Shown in pieces: positions 33,058-42,014 of a DNA stretch of 64,000 bases; positions within the stretch are counted from its first letter, which is position 1; every line of letters starts with the position of its first letter. The position numbers were made by a program, and so were the translations under genes. The notes beneath the pieces were generated by a model, which had not been told where the DNA came from, ran no database searches, and saw nothing but the letters and a program-made list of their open reading frames with translations. Location: the NCBI RefSeq assembly GCF_001469955.1, contig NZ_LOPU01000030.1, positions 1-64,000 of the forward strand. The letters are read 5' to 3'. Source of the DNA: Haloprofundus marisrubri. Its GTDB lineage: Archaea > Halobacteriota > Halobacteria > Halobacteriales > Haloferacaceae.

Positions 33058-34254
33058 TCAGTTCGACGACGACAGATACCGCTCCAAAAGACGCTCGTAG
33101 ACGCGGGCGGTCACGAGCAGGTCGGAGACGGCAACGGACTCGTCGACGGTGTGGGCGTCGTCTTCGATGGTGCCCGGTCCGAACAGCACCGCCGGGATGC
33201 CGCGCGGGACGAGAAATCGGGTGTCGCTGCCGGCGTTGAACCCGACGATATGGCTGTCGATGCCGACGTCGTGAGCAGCGTCGACCGTTCGTCGAACCAG
33301 CGGATGCTCGGCGTCGAGGGCGACGCCGTCGACGGTCATCGTTCGCTGGAGGTCGAACTCGACCGGTGGCGCGTCTGCGAGACCGGATTCGACGGCCGCT
33401 CGCATCCGCTCGTCGTAATCGTCCGGTTCCGGCCCCTCCGGGAGCGTCCGCCACGAGATGGTCGCTCGGGCCTCCCCGGGGACGACGTGCGGAGCGGACC
33501 CGCCTTCGATTTCGGTGACCGAGATGGTCGGCCCGGGTTCGAGAATCGGATGATTCTCGGCGGCGACTTCATCGGCGAGTTCGGCGACGCCGTTGAGCGC
33601 GCAGCGAATCCCGTCGATGGCGTTGATGCCGCGGTCCGGTCGGCCGGAGTGGCTCTCGCGGCCGGAGACGGTCAGCGTCCAGTCGAGCGCTCCGTACTGC
33701 GCGATGGCGACGTGCAGGTCGGTCGGTTCGCCGATGACCGCGGCGTCGATGTCGCCGACTGTCTCGGCGATTCGTTCGGTGCCCGGTCCGCCGCGTTCCT
33801 CGTCGATGGCGAAACCGAGAACGACCTCGCCGGTGGTGTTTGCGTCGCTGGAGTCGCCGTGATTCGTCAAGAACGCCTCCGCGGCGACGACTTTCGCCGC
33901 GAGTGCGCCCTTCATGTCCGCGACGCCGCGGCCGACGAGGCGGTCGCCGTCGGGTCCACCGTCTTCGCGCCGGAGTTCGTACGGGTCGCCCGTCCAGTCG
34001 TCGGCGTTGGCAGGCACCACGTCGGTGTGGCCGGTCAGGAGCAGTCGGCCGTGTTCGGGGTTGCCAGCGCGTGCGACGAGGTTCGGTCGCCCCGGTTCGA
34101 GTTCCTCGCGTTCGAGCGTCCACTCGACGGGACCCTCGCGGAGTCGGTCGACCAACGCGTCGACGACGGGTGCCTCGCCGCCCGGCGGGTTCGGACTGGG
34201 GCACTGGACGAGCGTCCGGGTCAACTCGACGACTGCGGATTCGGTGACCTTCAT
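33058..34254 (-). CDS. M20-family metallopeptidase (ArgE/DapE type)
   Basis: The protein has 398 residues, starting at ATG 34254 (MKVTESAVVELTRTLVQCPSPNPPG). Zinc ligands and catalytic residues stand in the family order: H76 and D78 in LLTGHTDVVPA, D113 in GRGVADMKG, catalytic E152 with E153 in AIDEERGG, D/E in IGEPTDL, and the final histidine in DDAHTVDE. The dimerisation insert (GRESHSGRPDRGINAID) is present. Members remove acyl groups in lysine or arginine synthesis or act as peptidases. No such pathway gene is near, so the exact substrate is open. Confidence 0.87.
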   Translation of the reverse strand: MKVTESAVVELTRTLVQCPSPNPPGGEAPVVDALVDRLREGPVEWTLEREELEPGRPNLVARAGNPEHGRLLLTGHTDVVPANADDWTGDPYELRREDGGPDGDRLVGRGVADMKGALAAKVVAAEAFLTNHGDSSDANTTGEVVLGFAIDEERGGPGTERIAETVGDIDAAVIGEPTDLHVAIAQYGALDWTLTVSGRESHSGRPDRGINAIDGIRCALNGVAELADEVAAENHPILEPGPTISVTEIEGGSAPHVVPGEARATISWRTLPEGPEPDDYDERMRAAVESGLADAPPVEFDLQRTMTVDGVALDAEHPLVRRTVDAAHDVGIDSHIVGFNAGSDTRFLVPRGIPAVLFGPGTIEDDAHTVDESVAVSDLLVTARVYERLLERYLSSSN

Positions 34255-34395
34255 CGACCATCGAACCACGGGTGGGCGTATAGTCGCGTCGTCGCCGGAA
34301 ATCCCCGTGGTCGAAAAATCTCGGTGGTGGAAACGCTTGCGGTGTCTGTTTCCGCCGACGACGGCGTTAAGCGACCCGCCGACGAGGCTCACCCG

Positions 34396-35613
34396 ATGAC
34401 AGAACCCCTCGTCACACTGGCCGATATCGAAGCGGCCGCCGGCCGTCTCGACGGCGTGGTCAAACGGACGCCAGTCGACAGTTCGCGCACGTTCGCCGAG
34501 CGCTGCGGTGCCGACAGCGTCCACCTCAAACTCGAATCGCTCCAACGAACCGGTTCGTTCAAGATTCGCGGCGCGTCGAACCGCATCGCGCAGTTGAGCG
34601 AGGAAGAACTCGACAACGGCATCGTCGCCGCCAGCGGCGGTAACCACGCCCAAGGCGTTGCCTCGGCGGCCACCGCCCACGGCGCGGACGCGACCATCGT
34701 CATGCCCGAGGTGACGCCGATGGCGAAGATAGAGGCGACGCGAGGCTACGGTGCGGAGGTCGTCGTCCACGGCGAGGTGTACCAGCAGTCCTACGGGCGG
34801 GCGATGGACATCGCCGAGGAGAAGGGGGCGACGTTCGTCCACCCGTTCAACGACCGCGCGGTCATCGCCGGACAGGGAACCGTAGGTCTGGAGATGGTCG
34901 AAGCCGTCCCCGACGTCGACACTGTCGTCGTCGCCATCGGCGGCGGGGGACTCGTCTCGGGTATCGCAACCGCGGTGAAAGCACAGACCGACGCCCGCGT
35001 CGTCGGCGTCCAGACGGAAGGCTGTGCGCACATGAGCGAGTCGCTCGAACGCGACGAGGTGTACGAACGCCACTCCATCGACACCATCACCGAGGGAATC
35101 GCCGCCAGTAAGACGGAAGAGTACACGTTCAGACACGTCAGCGAGCGGGTCGACGACGTGGTGAACGTCACCGACGCCGAGGTGACGGCGGCGATGGCGC
35201 TTCTCGCCGAACGCTCGAAACTCGTCACCGAATCCGCCGGGGCCGTCGCGCTCGCGGCGCTTCTCGGCGACTATCTCGACGTGACAGACGAGACGGTGGC
35301 GGTGCCGGTTTGTGGGGCGAACATCGACCTCACGCAGTTCACCGACTACGTCAAGGCGGGACTCGCGGAACTCGGTCGCTATCGGAGCGTTCGCGTCGTC
35401 GTCGACGATTGGCCGAAATCGGCGGGAACGGTTGCTGAAACCGTCGAAAACGCCGGGGCGACAGTCGACGAGCTATCACGATTGCCACCGCGTTCGGGCG
35501 TCGACCCGGGGAAAACCGAACTCGCCGTCACCGTCGAAGGGAGTGGTTCCGACCACCTCGACCGGGTGGTCGGAGCGCTAGACGACGCTCCCGGTGTCGT
35601 CGTGAGCGACTGA
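34396..35613 (+). CDS. ilvA: Threonine ammonia-lyase (threonine dehydratase)
   Basis: The protein has 405 residues, starting at ATG 34396. It converts threonine to 2-oxobutyrate, the entry to isoleucine, using PLP bound at K56 (RTGSFKIRGA). The phosphate loop GGGGLVSG and ASGGNHAQG are present, as in the fold II family. Residues from about 330 are an ACT regulatory domain (RYRSVRVVVDDWPKSAGTVAETVENAGATVDEL), the arrangement of the biosynthetic/catabolic TdcB-plus-ACT form. It is divergent from the M20 peptidase gene with a 141-nt gap. Confidence 0.9.
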   Translation: MTEPLVTLADIEAAAGRLDGVVKRTPVDSSRTFAERCGADSVHLKLESLQRTGSFKIRGASNRIAQLSEEELDNGIVAASGGNHAQGVASAATAHGADATIVMPEVTPMAKIEATRGYGAEVVVHGEVYQQSYGRAMDIAEEKGATFVHPFNDRAVIAGQGTVGLEMVEAVPDVDTVVVAIGGGGLVSGIATAVKAQTDARVVGVQTEGCAHMSESLERDEVYERHSIDTITEGIAASKTEEYTFRHVSERVDDVVNVTDAEVTAAMALLAERSKLVTESAGAVALAALLGDYLDVTDETVAVPVCGANIDLTQFTDYVKAGLAELGRYRSVRVVVDDWPKSAGTVAETVENAGATVDELSRLPPRSGVDPGKTELAVTVEGSGSDHLDRVVGALDDAPGVVVSD

Positions 35614-35823
35614 GTGCGTTCGGTACTACTCGCACTCACACCGGTTTCGTCTACGGTCCGCTAGCCAGTCCCGCTCGCACGTCGGGTTTCAGAGTCGAAC
35701 TAGTACGACCGTCGGCAGTGAGGTGAGTTCCGCAACCAACTTGTCGGCACTGCACCGAGCGCGTACATCACCCCGACTCCTCCACGGCTCACGACCGAAA
35801 CGCCTTCCACCACCAGACGGCGC

Positions 35824-36864
35824 GTGCTGGGCGCACTGGGCGCGGGGACCGCCGGCGTGCTCGCCGGTTGTCTCGGCGGGTTCGAGCGACAGTCCGCTTG
35901 GCGCGACCCGCCGCTCGTAGAAAATCGGCCTGCGGCGGTGTACGTCCCCGCAGTCGAAGAGGGAATGAAGATGTACGGGACGACGACCGCCGGACCGTAC
36001 GGCGTCGCGCTCAGTTACTCGTATCCACACCGGTTCTGGACCGTCTCGGGAACCAAGCGCAACAAGACACCCGTGACCGCGGACGACTCGATTCATCTGA
36101 TGGTCTCCATCTGGGACGAGGCGACCGAGCGGACGATACCGCTGGACTCCGGCGTCGGCATCGAACTCACCCGCGACGGGTCGCTCGTCTCCGAAGAAGT
36201 CGCGTATCCGATGCTCTCCCAGCAGATGGGACTGCACTACGGGGCCAACTACGCGCTCGACGGCGCGGGCACGTACTCCGCGACGGTCACGATTGGCGGC
36301 CTGTCGGTCCGGCGTACCGGAGCGTTCGAGGAACGGTTCGAGACGCCACAGACGGCCACCTTCGAGTTCGAGTTCGACACCGACGACCTGTACGACATCG
36401 ACATCCGCGAGTTTCCCGACCGACAGGGAAGCCGGGACGCTGTCGCACCGATGGAGATGATGCATCCGCTCGGACGGGTCCGAGACACCGAATCGCTCCC
36501 GGGTACGCTGCTCGGTACCGCCGAAGCCGACGCCGTCTTTCGCGCGTATCTCGTCGACGACGGGTCACGGTTCGGCGTCGACGGGGCGTATCTCTACGTC
36601 GTGGCCGCGACGCCGTACAACGGGTTCGTCCTCCCGATGATGGGACTACGCGCGACGCTCACCAGCGACGGAGACACGTCCCTCGATGGGCCGCTCACGC
36701 GGAGTATCGAACCGACTATCGGCTATCACTACGGAACCGGCGTCGAGGGCGCAGTCGAGACCGGTGACCTTCGTCTCACCGTCGAGGTACCGCCACAGGT
36801 GAGTCGACACGACGGATACGAAACCGCCTTCTTCGACGTGGATACTGTCGAGGTCGGGTGGTGA
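35824..36864 (+). CDS. P19/FetP-like metal-binding Tat lipoprotein with duplicated domain
   Basis: From GTG 35824 the protein has 346 residues. The true N-terminus is probably upstream: in-frame codons read TETPSTTRRR before VLGALGAGTAGVLAGC, a complete Tat lipoprotein signal, but no ATG, GTG or TTG precedes it in frame. The mature part matches the P19/FetP/Tp34 periplasmic iron/copper-binding fold, with MLSQQMGLHYGANYALDGAGTY (HYG at 138-140). A second half from about 235 repeats the pattern (IGYHYGTGVEGAVETGDLRL, HYG at 302-304). It likely binds iron or copper at the cell surface. Operon with the next two genes. Confidence 0.65.
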   Translation: MLGALGAGTAGVLAGCLGGFERQSAWRDPPLVENRPAAVYVPAVEEGMKMYGTTTAGPYGVALSYSYPHRFWTVSGTKRNKTPVTADDSIHLMVSIWDEATERTIPLDSGVGIELTRDGSLVSEEVAYPMLSQQMGLHYGANYALDGAGTYSATVTIGGLSVRRTGAFEERFETPQTATFEFEFDTDDLYDIDIREFPDRQGSRDAVAPMEMMHPLGRVRDTESLPGTLLGTAEADAVFRAYLVDDGSRFGVDGAYLYVVAATPYNGFVLPMMGLRATLTSDGDTSLDGPLTRSIEPTIGYHYGTGVEGAVETGDLRLTVEVPPQVSRHDGYETAFFDVDTVEVGW

Positions 36865-37274
36865 CGGTGAGCGAAACCAACCACACCAACGAGGCCAGCG
36901 ACGCCAGTGAGACCCGCGAGGCCAGCAACACCGCCGCCGACGCCGACGATGCCGCCGACGCCGGCGAGTTCCGGCCCATCGACGACACCAGCGCCACCGA
37001 ACCGGCGCTCGCGGACGGTTCCGAGACGGGCGGGTCCGGACCGAACGGCTATCGCTGTCGAGTCTGTGGTCGGTCGTTTCCGGCCGCACACCTGTTGGTG
37101 CTCCACGGTGGAGTCCGTCACCCGAGCGAGTTGACCGAGCGCGAGAGCGCCGAGTTCAGAGCGGAGTACGAACGGGAGGAAAGACAGATACGGTCGTTCC
37201 GAATCCGGGCACTCGGTACGCTCGTGGTTCTGTACTTCGGGTTTCTCTTCATGTACGCCATCTATGCGAGTTGA
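36861..37274 (+). CDS. C2H2-like zinc-finger protein with C-terminal membrane helix
   Basis: The protein has about 137 residues. The GTG at 36861 overlaps the stop of the lipoprotein gene; GTG 36867 (SETNHTNEAS) is an alternative. An acidic, disordered N-terminal 60 residues precede a single C2H2-like finger (YRCRVCGRSFPAAHLLVLHGGVRH) and a C-terminal transmembrane helix (FRIRALGTLVVLYFGFLFMYAIYA). The finger probably lies on the cytoplasmic side. It overlaps the following membrane-protein gene by 11 nt, so the three genes are translationally linked and likely act together. Confidence 0.7.
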   Translation: MTVSETNHTNEASDASETREASNTAADADDAADAGEFRPIDDTSATEPALADGSETGGSGPNGYRCRVCGRSFPAAHLLVLHGGVRHPSELTERESAEFRAEYEREERQIRSFRIRALGTLVVLYFGFLFMYAIYAS

Positions 37275-38706
37275 GCTGACTCCACGAGTCGTAAAGCGCT
37301 GGACGCTACGGCTCTGTCGACGGCTCGCCGCGTTCGGGCGTGCGGTCCCACTGGGTGTCGTCGTGCTCGCGCTGTTCGTCGGACACGTCGGAGCCAGTAA
37401 CGCCGCCGTCGGCCTCCAGAGCGCGTCGAAAGAGGCGTTGAGCGTCCCACAGTGGCTCTACATGTCGACCGGTGGCGCAGCGATTGGCGCGTCGGCGGTT
37501 CTCGCCAGCCTCGTCACGGACCGACAGTACATCCGAGAGACTCATCGATGGGGCCGCAACCTCGTCGACGCCGAGCGACTACGGCACGTCTTCGCACCGC
37601 TCGCGGCCGTGCTCGGAGCGGTACTGCTCGGTCTCACGCTGTACCGAGGGTTCGTCGGGCCACAGCTACCGACGGTGAACTTCGCCGTTCTCTTCGTCTT
37701 CGTCGGCCTCCGGGCAGGGCTCACGATGACGACGTATCTCTTCGGCAACGTGTGGCCCGCGCTCGACCCGACGCGGACCGTTGCGACGCGCCTCCCGAAC
37801 GGCTATCTCGACTATCCGCGGCGACTCGGTCGTTGGCCTGCGGTCGTGGGGCTACTGACGCTGGTGTGGGCCGAGACGACGACGGGCGTCACCGAAGAGC
37901 CGACCGCTCTCGCAACCGCGGTGCTCGTCTACACGGCGCTCACGACGCTCGGAGCGGTGGCGTTCGGGCCCGACCAGTGGTACCGGAACGTCGACCCGGT
38001 CTCCGTCGTGTTCGAGTTCTACGGGTCGATTGCGCCGTTGACCGTCGAAGACGGGCGACTCCGACTGCGACTACCGGGGATGCGGCCCATCGAGAACCGC
38101 TTCGTCACCGGGGTCGACGATATCGCCTTCGCCATCGCGTTGGTCTGGGAACTCACCTTCAGCGGGTTCGTGACCACCGAAGCCGGTGCGAGCGTCGTGC
38201 GAGCGATTGCGGCCGTCGGAGTCCCGCCAATCCCGCTGTACGCCGCGCTCTACCTCGGCGGGTTCGCCGCCTTCGTCGGTGCGTATCTCCTCGCTGCTCG
38301 CGTCACCGCCGACAGACTCACCACGTCGAGAGGCGCCCGGGAGTTGGCGGTCCGATTCGCGCCGCCGCTGGTCGCCATCGCGGCCGGCTACCATCTCGCG
38401 CATTACTTTGCGTTCTTCGTCTCGTTGTCGCCGTCGCTCGCCGGCGTGTTGTTCTCGCCGCTGTCGCCGACGGCCAACCCTATCGTCCTCGCGCTCCCGG
38501 CGTGGTTCGGTGGGTCGAACATCGCGTTCGTGCTCGTCGGCCACGTACTCGCGGTCTGGGTGGCACACACCATCGCCTACGAGTTGTTCCCGAGTCGCTT
38601 GCAGGCGATTTACAGCCAGTTCGCGTTCGTTCTCGTGATGGTGGGCTACACGGTGGCGAGTCTCTGGCTCATCTCGTTGCCGACGACGTCGCCGGCGTTT
38701 CTGTAA
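37264..38706 (+). CDS. Polytopic membrane protein, probable partner of the P19-like lipoprotein
   Basis: The protein has 480 residues with roughly eleven membrane helices. Intramembrane histidine pairs, H377/H380 in AGYHLAHYFAFF and H427/H435 in LVGHVLAVWVAHTIAY, are possible heme or metal ligands; H41 lies in the first helix. I cannot assign a family. In bacteria, P19/FetP partners with an FTR1-like permease (FetM/FtrC), but I see no FTR1 REGLE motif here, so this is either a different permease or a heme-containing electron carrier. Last gene of the three-gene cluster. Confidence 0.7.
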   Translation: MRVELTPRVVKRWTLRLCRRLAAFGRAVPLGVVVLALFVGHVGASNAAVGLQSASKEALSVPQWLYMSTGGAAIGASAVLASLVTDRQYIRETHRWGRNLVDAERLRHVFAPLAAVLGAVLLGLTLYRGFVGPQLPTVNFAVLFVFVGLRAGLTMTTYLFGNVWPALDPTRTVATRLPNGYLDYPRRLGRWPAVVGLLTLVWAETTTGVTEEPTALATAVLVYTALTTLGAVAFGPDQWYRNVDPVSVVFEFYGSIAPLTVEDGRLRLRLPGMRPIENRFVTGVDDIAFAIALVWELTFSGFVTTEAGASVVRAIAAVGVPPIPLYAALYLGGFAAFVGAYLLAARVTADRLTTSRGARELAVRFAPPLVAIAAGYHLAHYFAFFVSLSPSLAGVLFSPLSPTANPIVLALPAWFGGSNIAFVLVGHVLAVWVAHTIAYELFPSRLQAIYSQFAFVLVMVGYTVASLWLISLPTTSPAFL

Positions 38707-38860
38707 GGTGCCTCCGTTTCTGACCCGGGAATCTGGCCCAACGACGACGGGAGCGACGACGACGGGAACGACGAGTCGAGAGAGTGGTGAAAGCGAAGAG
38801 GATTGGGAAAGAGAAGGAGAGACGAAAGACGAGCTACCGAAAGTCAGCAGGGAGTACTGC
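38707..38860. other. Intergenic stretch, no gene seen
   Basis: A purine-rich run (GACGGGAACGACGAGTCGAGAGAG...) follows the membrane-protein stop. No gene, terminator hairpin or repeat of note was found before the small gene ending at 38861. Confidence 0.4.
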
Positions 38861-38971
38861 TTAGAACCCGCGCATCGCACGACTCATGTCGGCGAACGTT
38901 GCGGTGCGGCGTTCGGTGCGGGTGGTTGCGACGTCGGTCTGAGTCTGCTCAGAAATCTTTGCTACAATCAT
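38861..38971 (-). CDS. Small 36-residue protein with strong promoter
   Basis: From ATG 38971 the frame reads MIVAKISEQTQTDVATTRT, then ERRTATFADMSRAMRGF and TAA at 38861. A TTTATA box lies exactly 24 nt upstream of the ATG (38996-39001), the best leaderless promoter in this part of the window. The composition (T/A/R-rich, amphipathic end FADMSRAMRGF) is protein-like. Short haloarchaeal proteins ending in similar amphipathic helices exist, but I cannot name the family. The gene is divergent from gcvT, with 227 nt between the two starts. Confidence 0.6.
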   Translation of the reverse strand: MIVAKISEQTQTDVATTRTERRTATFADMSRAMRGF

Positions 38972-38995
38972 AGTAAATACTTCTGCACCAGTCAA

Positions 38996-39001
38996 TATAA
39001 A
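38996..39001 (-). promoter_or_regulatory. TATA box of the 36-residue gene
   Basis: TTTATA on the minus strand, followed by 24 nt (TTGACTGGTGCAGAAGTATT plus TACT) and the ATG. The spacing suits a leaderless transcript. Confidence 0.6.
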
Positions 39002-39198
39002 GCTTTCCCAGCGTTGAGGGCCACGGAGCGATGTGAACCGAATGATTACTCACGTTCGTGTACACTTATTTTCGCACACCTTGCCAGAGCGCAGGTACGG
39101 GCATCCTCTCACAGTATTACTGCACGAACGCGCATATTGCCGCTATCGGCGCGCGACGAGATACCAAAGCATTACTTACCCCAACCCAAGCCACTCAT

Positions 39199-40311
39199 AT
39201 GGCCCATCGGAAGCCGCCACTGCGGGAGGTCCACGCCGACCGCGGGGCGAAGTTCACCGGGTTCGGCGGATGGGAGATGCCGGTGGAGTTCGACTCCATC
39301 CGCACCGAACACAGCGCGGTCCGCGACTCGGCGGGCATTTTCGACGTCTCGCATATGAGCGAGATAACGGTGTCCGGGGCGGACGCGACCGAGTTGATGC
39401 AGCGACTGACGACCAACGACGTGACGGCGCTCGACCCGGGCGACTCACAGTACTCCTGTATCACCGACGAGTCCGGCGTCATCCTCGACGACACCGTCGT
39501 CTACGCGCTACCCGAGGGGTTAGACGACGCCGACGCGGCGACCCCGACGTACCTGTTCATCCCGAACGCGGGCCACGACGAGCAGATGTACGAACGGTGG
39601 ACGACTCACCGCGACGAATGGGGACTCGACGCCACCGTCGACGACCAAACCGAGGAGTGGGCGATGTTCGCCGTCCAAGGCCCCGAGGCACCGGGTCTCG
39701 TCGCCGACGCGGCGAACGAGGAGATACTCGACCTCTCGCGCTTCGAGGCGACGAACACCGAGATTGCTGAGTCGGAGTGTCTCGTCGCCCGCACGGGCTA
39801 CACCGGCGAAGACGGCTTCGAGGTGCTCTGCCCGTGGGACGACGCCGAATCCGTCTGGGGCGAATTCGACTGCCAGCCCTGCGGCCTCGGCGCGCGCGAC
39901 ACGCTCCGTATCGAGATGGGCTTTCTCCTCTCGGGCGAGGATTTCGACCCCGAGAACGAGCCACGAAACCCCTACGAGGCGGGTATTTCGTTCACCGTCA
40001 AACTCGACACCGAGTTCGTCGGCCGCGACGCGCTGGAGCGAGCAAAAGACGAAGGCGTCGACGAGCGGTTCGTCGGCGTGAAACTCGCCGAACGCGGCAT
40101 CGCCCGCCACGGCTACGAACTCCGCAGCGACGACGGCGACAGTATCGGCCACGTGACCAGCGGGACGATGAGCCCCACGTTGGGCGAAGCTATCGCGTTG
40201 GGCTACGTAGAAACCGACTACGCGGAACCGGAGACGCGCGTCCGGGTCGTCGTCCGCGGCGACGAAAAGCGCGCACGAATCGTGAAAACACCGTTTCTGG
40301 AGGACAAATAG
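39199..40311 (+). CDS. gcvT: Glycine cleavage system T protein (aminomethyltransferase)
   Basis: The protein has 370 residues, starting at ATG 39199 (MAHRKPPLREVHADRGAKFTGFGGWEMPVEF). It transfers the methylene unit from the aminomethyl-lipoyl H protein to a pterin, releasing ammonia. Folate-binding features include FDVSHMSEITVSG, GRDALERAKDEG and the conserved D in ARTGYTGEDGFEV. The haloarchaeal one-carbon carrier may be tetrahydrofolate. It heads the operon gcvT-gcvH-gcvPA-gcvPB; gcvH begins directly after its stop. A weak TTACTTA element lies about 25 nt upstream. Confidence 0.93.
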   Translation: MAHRKPPLREVHADRGAKFTGFGGWEMPVEFDSIRTEHSAVRDSAGIFDVSHMSEITVSGADATELMQRLTTNDVTALDPGDSQYSCITDESGVILDDTVVYALPEGLDDADAATPTYLFIPNAGHDEQMYERWTTHRDEWGLDATVDDQTEEWAMFAVQGPEAPGLVADAANEEILDLSRFEATNTEIAESECLVARTGYTGEDGFEVLCPWDDAESVWGEFDCQPCGLGARDTLRIEMGFLLSGEDFDPENEPRNPYEAGISFTVKLDTEFVGRDALERAKDEGVDERFVGVKLAERGIARHGYELRSDDGDSIGHVTSGTMSPTLGEAIALGYVETDYAEPETRVRVVVRGDEKRARIVKTPFLEDK

Positions 40312-40689
40312 ATGTTCGAGATACCTGACGACCTGCGGTACATGGAATCGCACGAGTGGACGAGCACCGACGACGTGGCGCGAGTTGGCATCACCGACTT
40401 CGCCCAAGACGAACTCGGCGACGTGGTGTTCGTCGAACTCCCCGAGGAGGGCGACGACATCACGAAAAACGAGGAGTTCGGCGTCGTCGAGAGCATCAAA
40501 GCGGTGTCGGACCTCTACGCACCCATCTCGGGCACCGTCGTCGGCGTCAACGAGGCGCTGTTCGACCAACCCGAACTCGTCAACGACGACCCCTACGCGG
40601 AGGGGTGGATGCTCGAAGTCGAACCAGCGGACGAAGGAGAGTTCGACGAACTGCTGACCGCAGAGGAGTACCGAGAGCAGACCGAATGA
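40312..40689 (+). CDS. gcvH: Glycine cleavage system H protein
   Basis: The protein has 125 residues. The lipoyl domain carries the modified lysine K63 in [12 protein letters not shown], and the C-terminal [12 protein letters not shown] motif is typical. It shuttles the aminomethyl group between the P and T proteins on its lipoyl arm. The ATG abuts the gcvT stop, and its own stop overlaps gcvPA by 4 nt. Confidence 0.95.
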   Translation: MFEIPDDLRYMESHEWTSTDDVARVGITDFAQDELGDVVFVELPEEGDDITKNEEFGVVESIKAVSDLYAPISGTVVGVNEALFDQPELVNDDPYAEGWMLEVEPADEGEFDELLTAEEYREQTE

Positions 40690-42014
40690 CGCGAGAACGA
40701 GGCAGTCCGTACGCGCCGCACGCAGACGCGGAGGCCGCCGCGATGCTCGACGCTATCGGCGTCGACGACGAGGAGGCGCTGTTCGACATCCCGGAGGGCG
40801 TTCGTTTCGACGGGCAGTTCGGCATCGACTCGCGGAGCGAACAGGCGCTCCGCCGGGAACTCTCGGCGCTCTTAGCGAAAAACGACGACCTCACGGAGTT
40901 CATGGGACGCGGCCACTACGACCACTACGTCCCCTCTCTCGTCGACAACCTCTCCCAGCGCGCGGAGTTTCTGACGAGCTACACCCAGTACCAACCCGAA
41001 ATCACGCAAGGGTTCCTGCAGGCGCTGTTCGAGTACCAGTCGATGCTGGTCGACCTCACCGGACTTCCGGTGGCGAACTGCTCGATGTACGACTCGGCGA
41101 CGGCGCTGGCGGAAGCCGCCCGCCTCGCCGACCGAGTGCGACAGGCCAGCGGCAGCGTGGTGCTCGTCCCCGAGTTCCTGCGCTCGGGTAAACGCGGCGT
41201 TCTCGACAACTACCTCGCCGGCACCGAGATGACCGTCGAGACGTACCCGATGGACGACGGCAACGTCGATTTCGAGGCACTCTCCGACCGCGTCGACGAC
41301 GAGACGGCGATGGTGTACGCCGAGAACCCGACGGTTCGCGGCACCATCGAGGAACACCTCGGCGACATCGGGACACTCGCGTCTGAAAACGATACGCTGT
41401 TCTGTCTCGGCACCGACCTCGTCGCGCTCGCCCTCCTCGAAGAACCGGCCAGCGTCGGCGCGGACGTCGTCGTCGGCGAAGCCGGCGTGCTCGGCCTCCC
41501 GACGGCGTACGGCATGGGACTCGGTCTCTTTGCGACGCGCGAGGAGTATCTCCGACAGGTTCCCGGCCGCCTCGTCGGTATCAGCGAGGACGCCGACGAC
41601 AAGCGCGCCTACACGTTGACGCTGCAGACGCGCGAGCAACACATCCGCCGCGAACGCGCGACGAGTAACATCTGCACGAATCAGGCGTGGGTCGCGCTTC
41701 GTGCGGCTATCCACCTCGCGTGGCTCGGCCCGTCGGGACTCGTCGACCTCGCCGAAGACTGCGTCCGCGACGCGACCGACCTTGCAGAACGTCTCGACGA
41801 ACTGGTGGGGCTACAGGCCCCGGTCCACGACCGCCACCACTTCCGCGAGTTCGTCGTCCACACCGACCAACCCGCGGCGGCTATCGCCGGCGACCTCGAA
41901 ACCGAAGGCTACGCGGTCCACGTCGTCGGCGAACACCTGCTGCAGGTGTGTATCACCGACGCGAACGCCCACGAGGCGGACGCACTCGTCGCGGCGTTCG
42001 AGGAGGTACTCTGA
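40686..42014 (+). CDS. gcvPA: Glycine dehydrogenase (decarboxylating) subunit 1
   Basis: The protein has 442 residues, the usual size of the N-terminal half of the P protein when it is split in two. Signature segments are [72 protein letters not shown] and [22 protein letters not shown]. This subunit lacks the PLP lysine and forms the alpha2beta2 tetramer with GcvPB. ATGA overlap with gcvH; its last base is the first base of the gcvPB start. Confidence 0.94.
   Translation: MTRERGSPYAPHADAEAAAMLDAIGVDDEEALFDIPEGVRFDGQFGIDSRSEQALRRELSALLAKNDDLTEFMGRGHYDHYVPSLVDNLSQRAEFLTSYTQYQPEITQGFLQALFEYQSMLVDLTGLPVANCSMYDSATALAEAARLADRVRQASGSVVLVPEFLRSGKRGVLDNYLAGTEMTVETYPMDDGNVDFEALSDRVDDETAMVYAENPTVRGTIEEHLGDIGTLASENDTLFCLGTDLVALALLEEPASVGADVVVGEAGVLGLPTAYGMGLGLFATREEYLRQVPGRLVGISEDADDKRAYTLTLQTREQHIRRERATSNICTNQAWVALRAAIHLAWLGPSGLVDLAEDCVRDATDLAERLDELVGLQAPVHDRHHFREFVVHTDQPAAAIAGDLETEGYAVHVVGEHLLQVCITDANAHEADALVAAFEEVL

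Noticed and set aside
34255-35136. N-terminal extension of the M20 peptidase across the threonine deaminase gene
   Set aside because: It is antisense to ilvA; the family start is ATG 34254.
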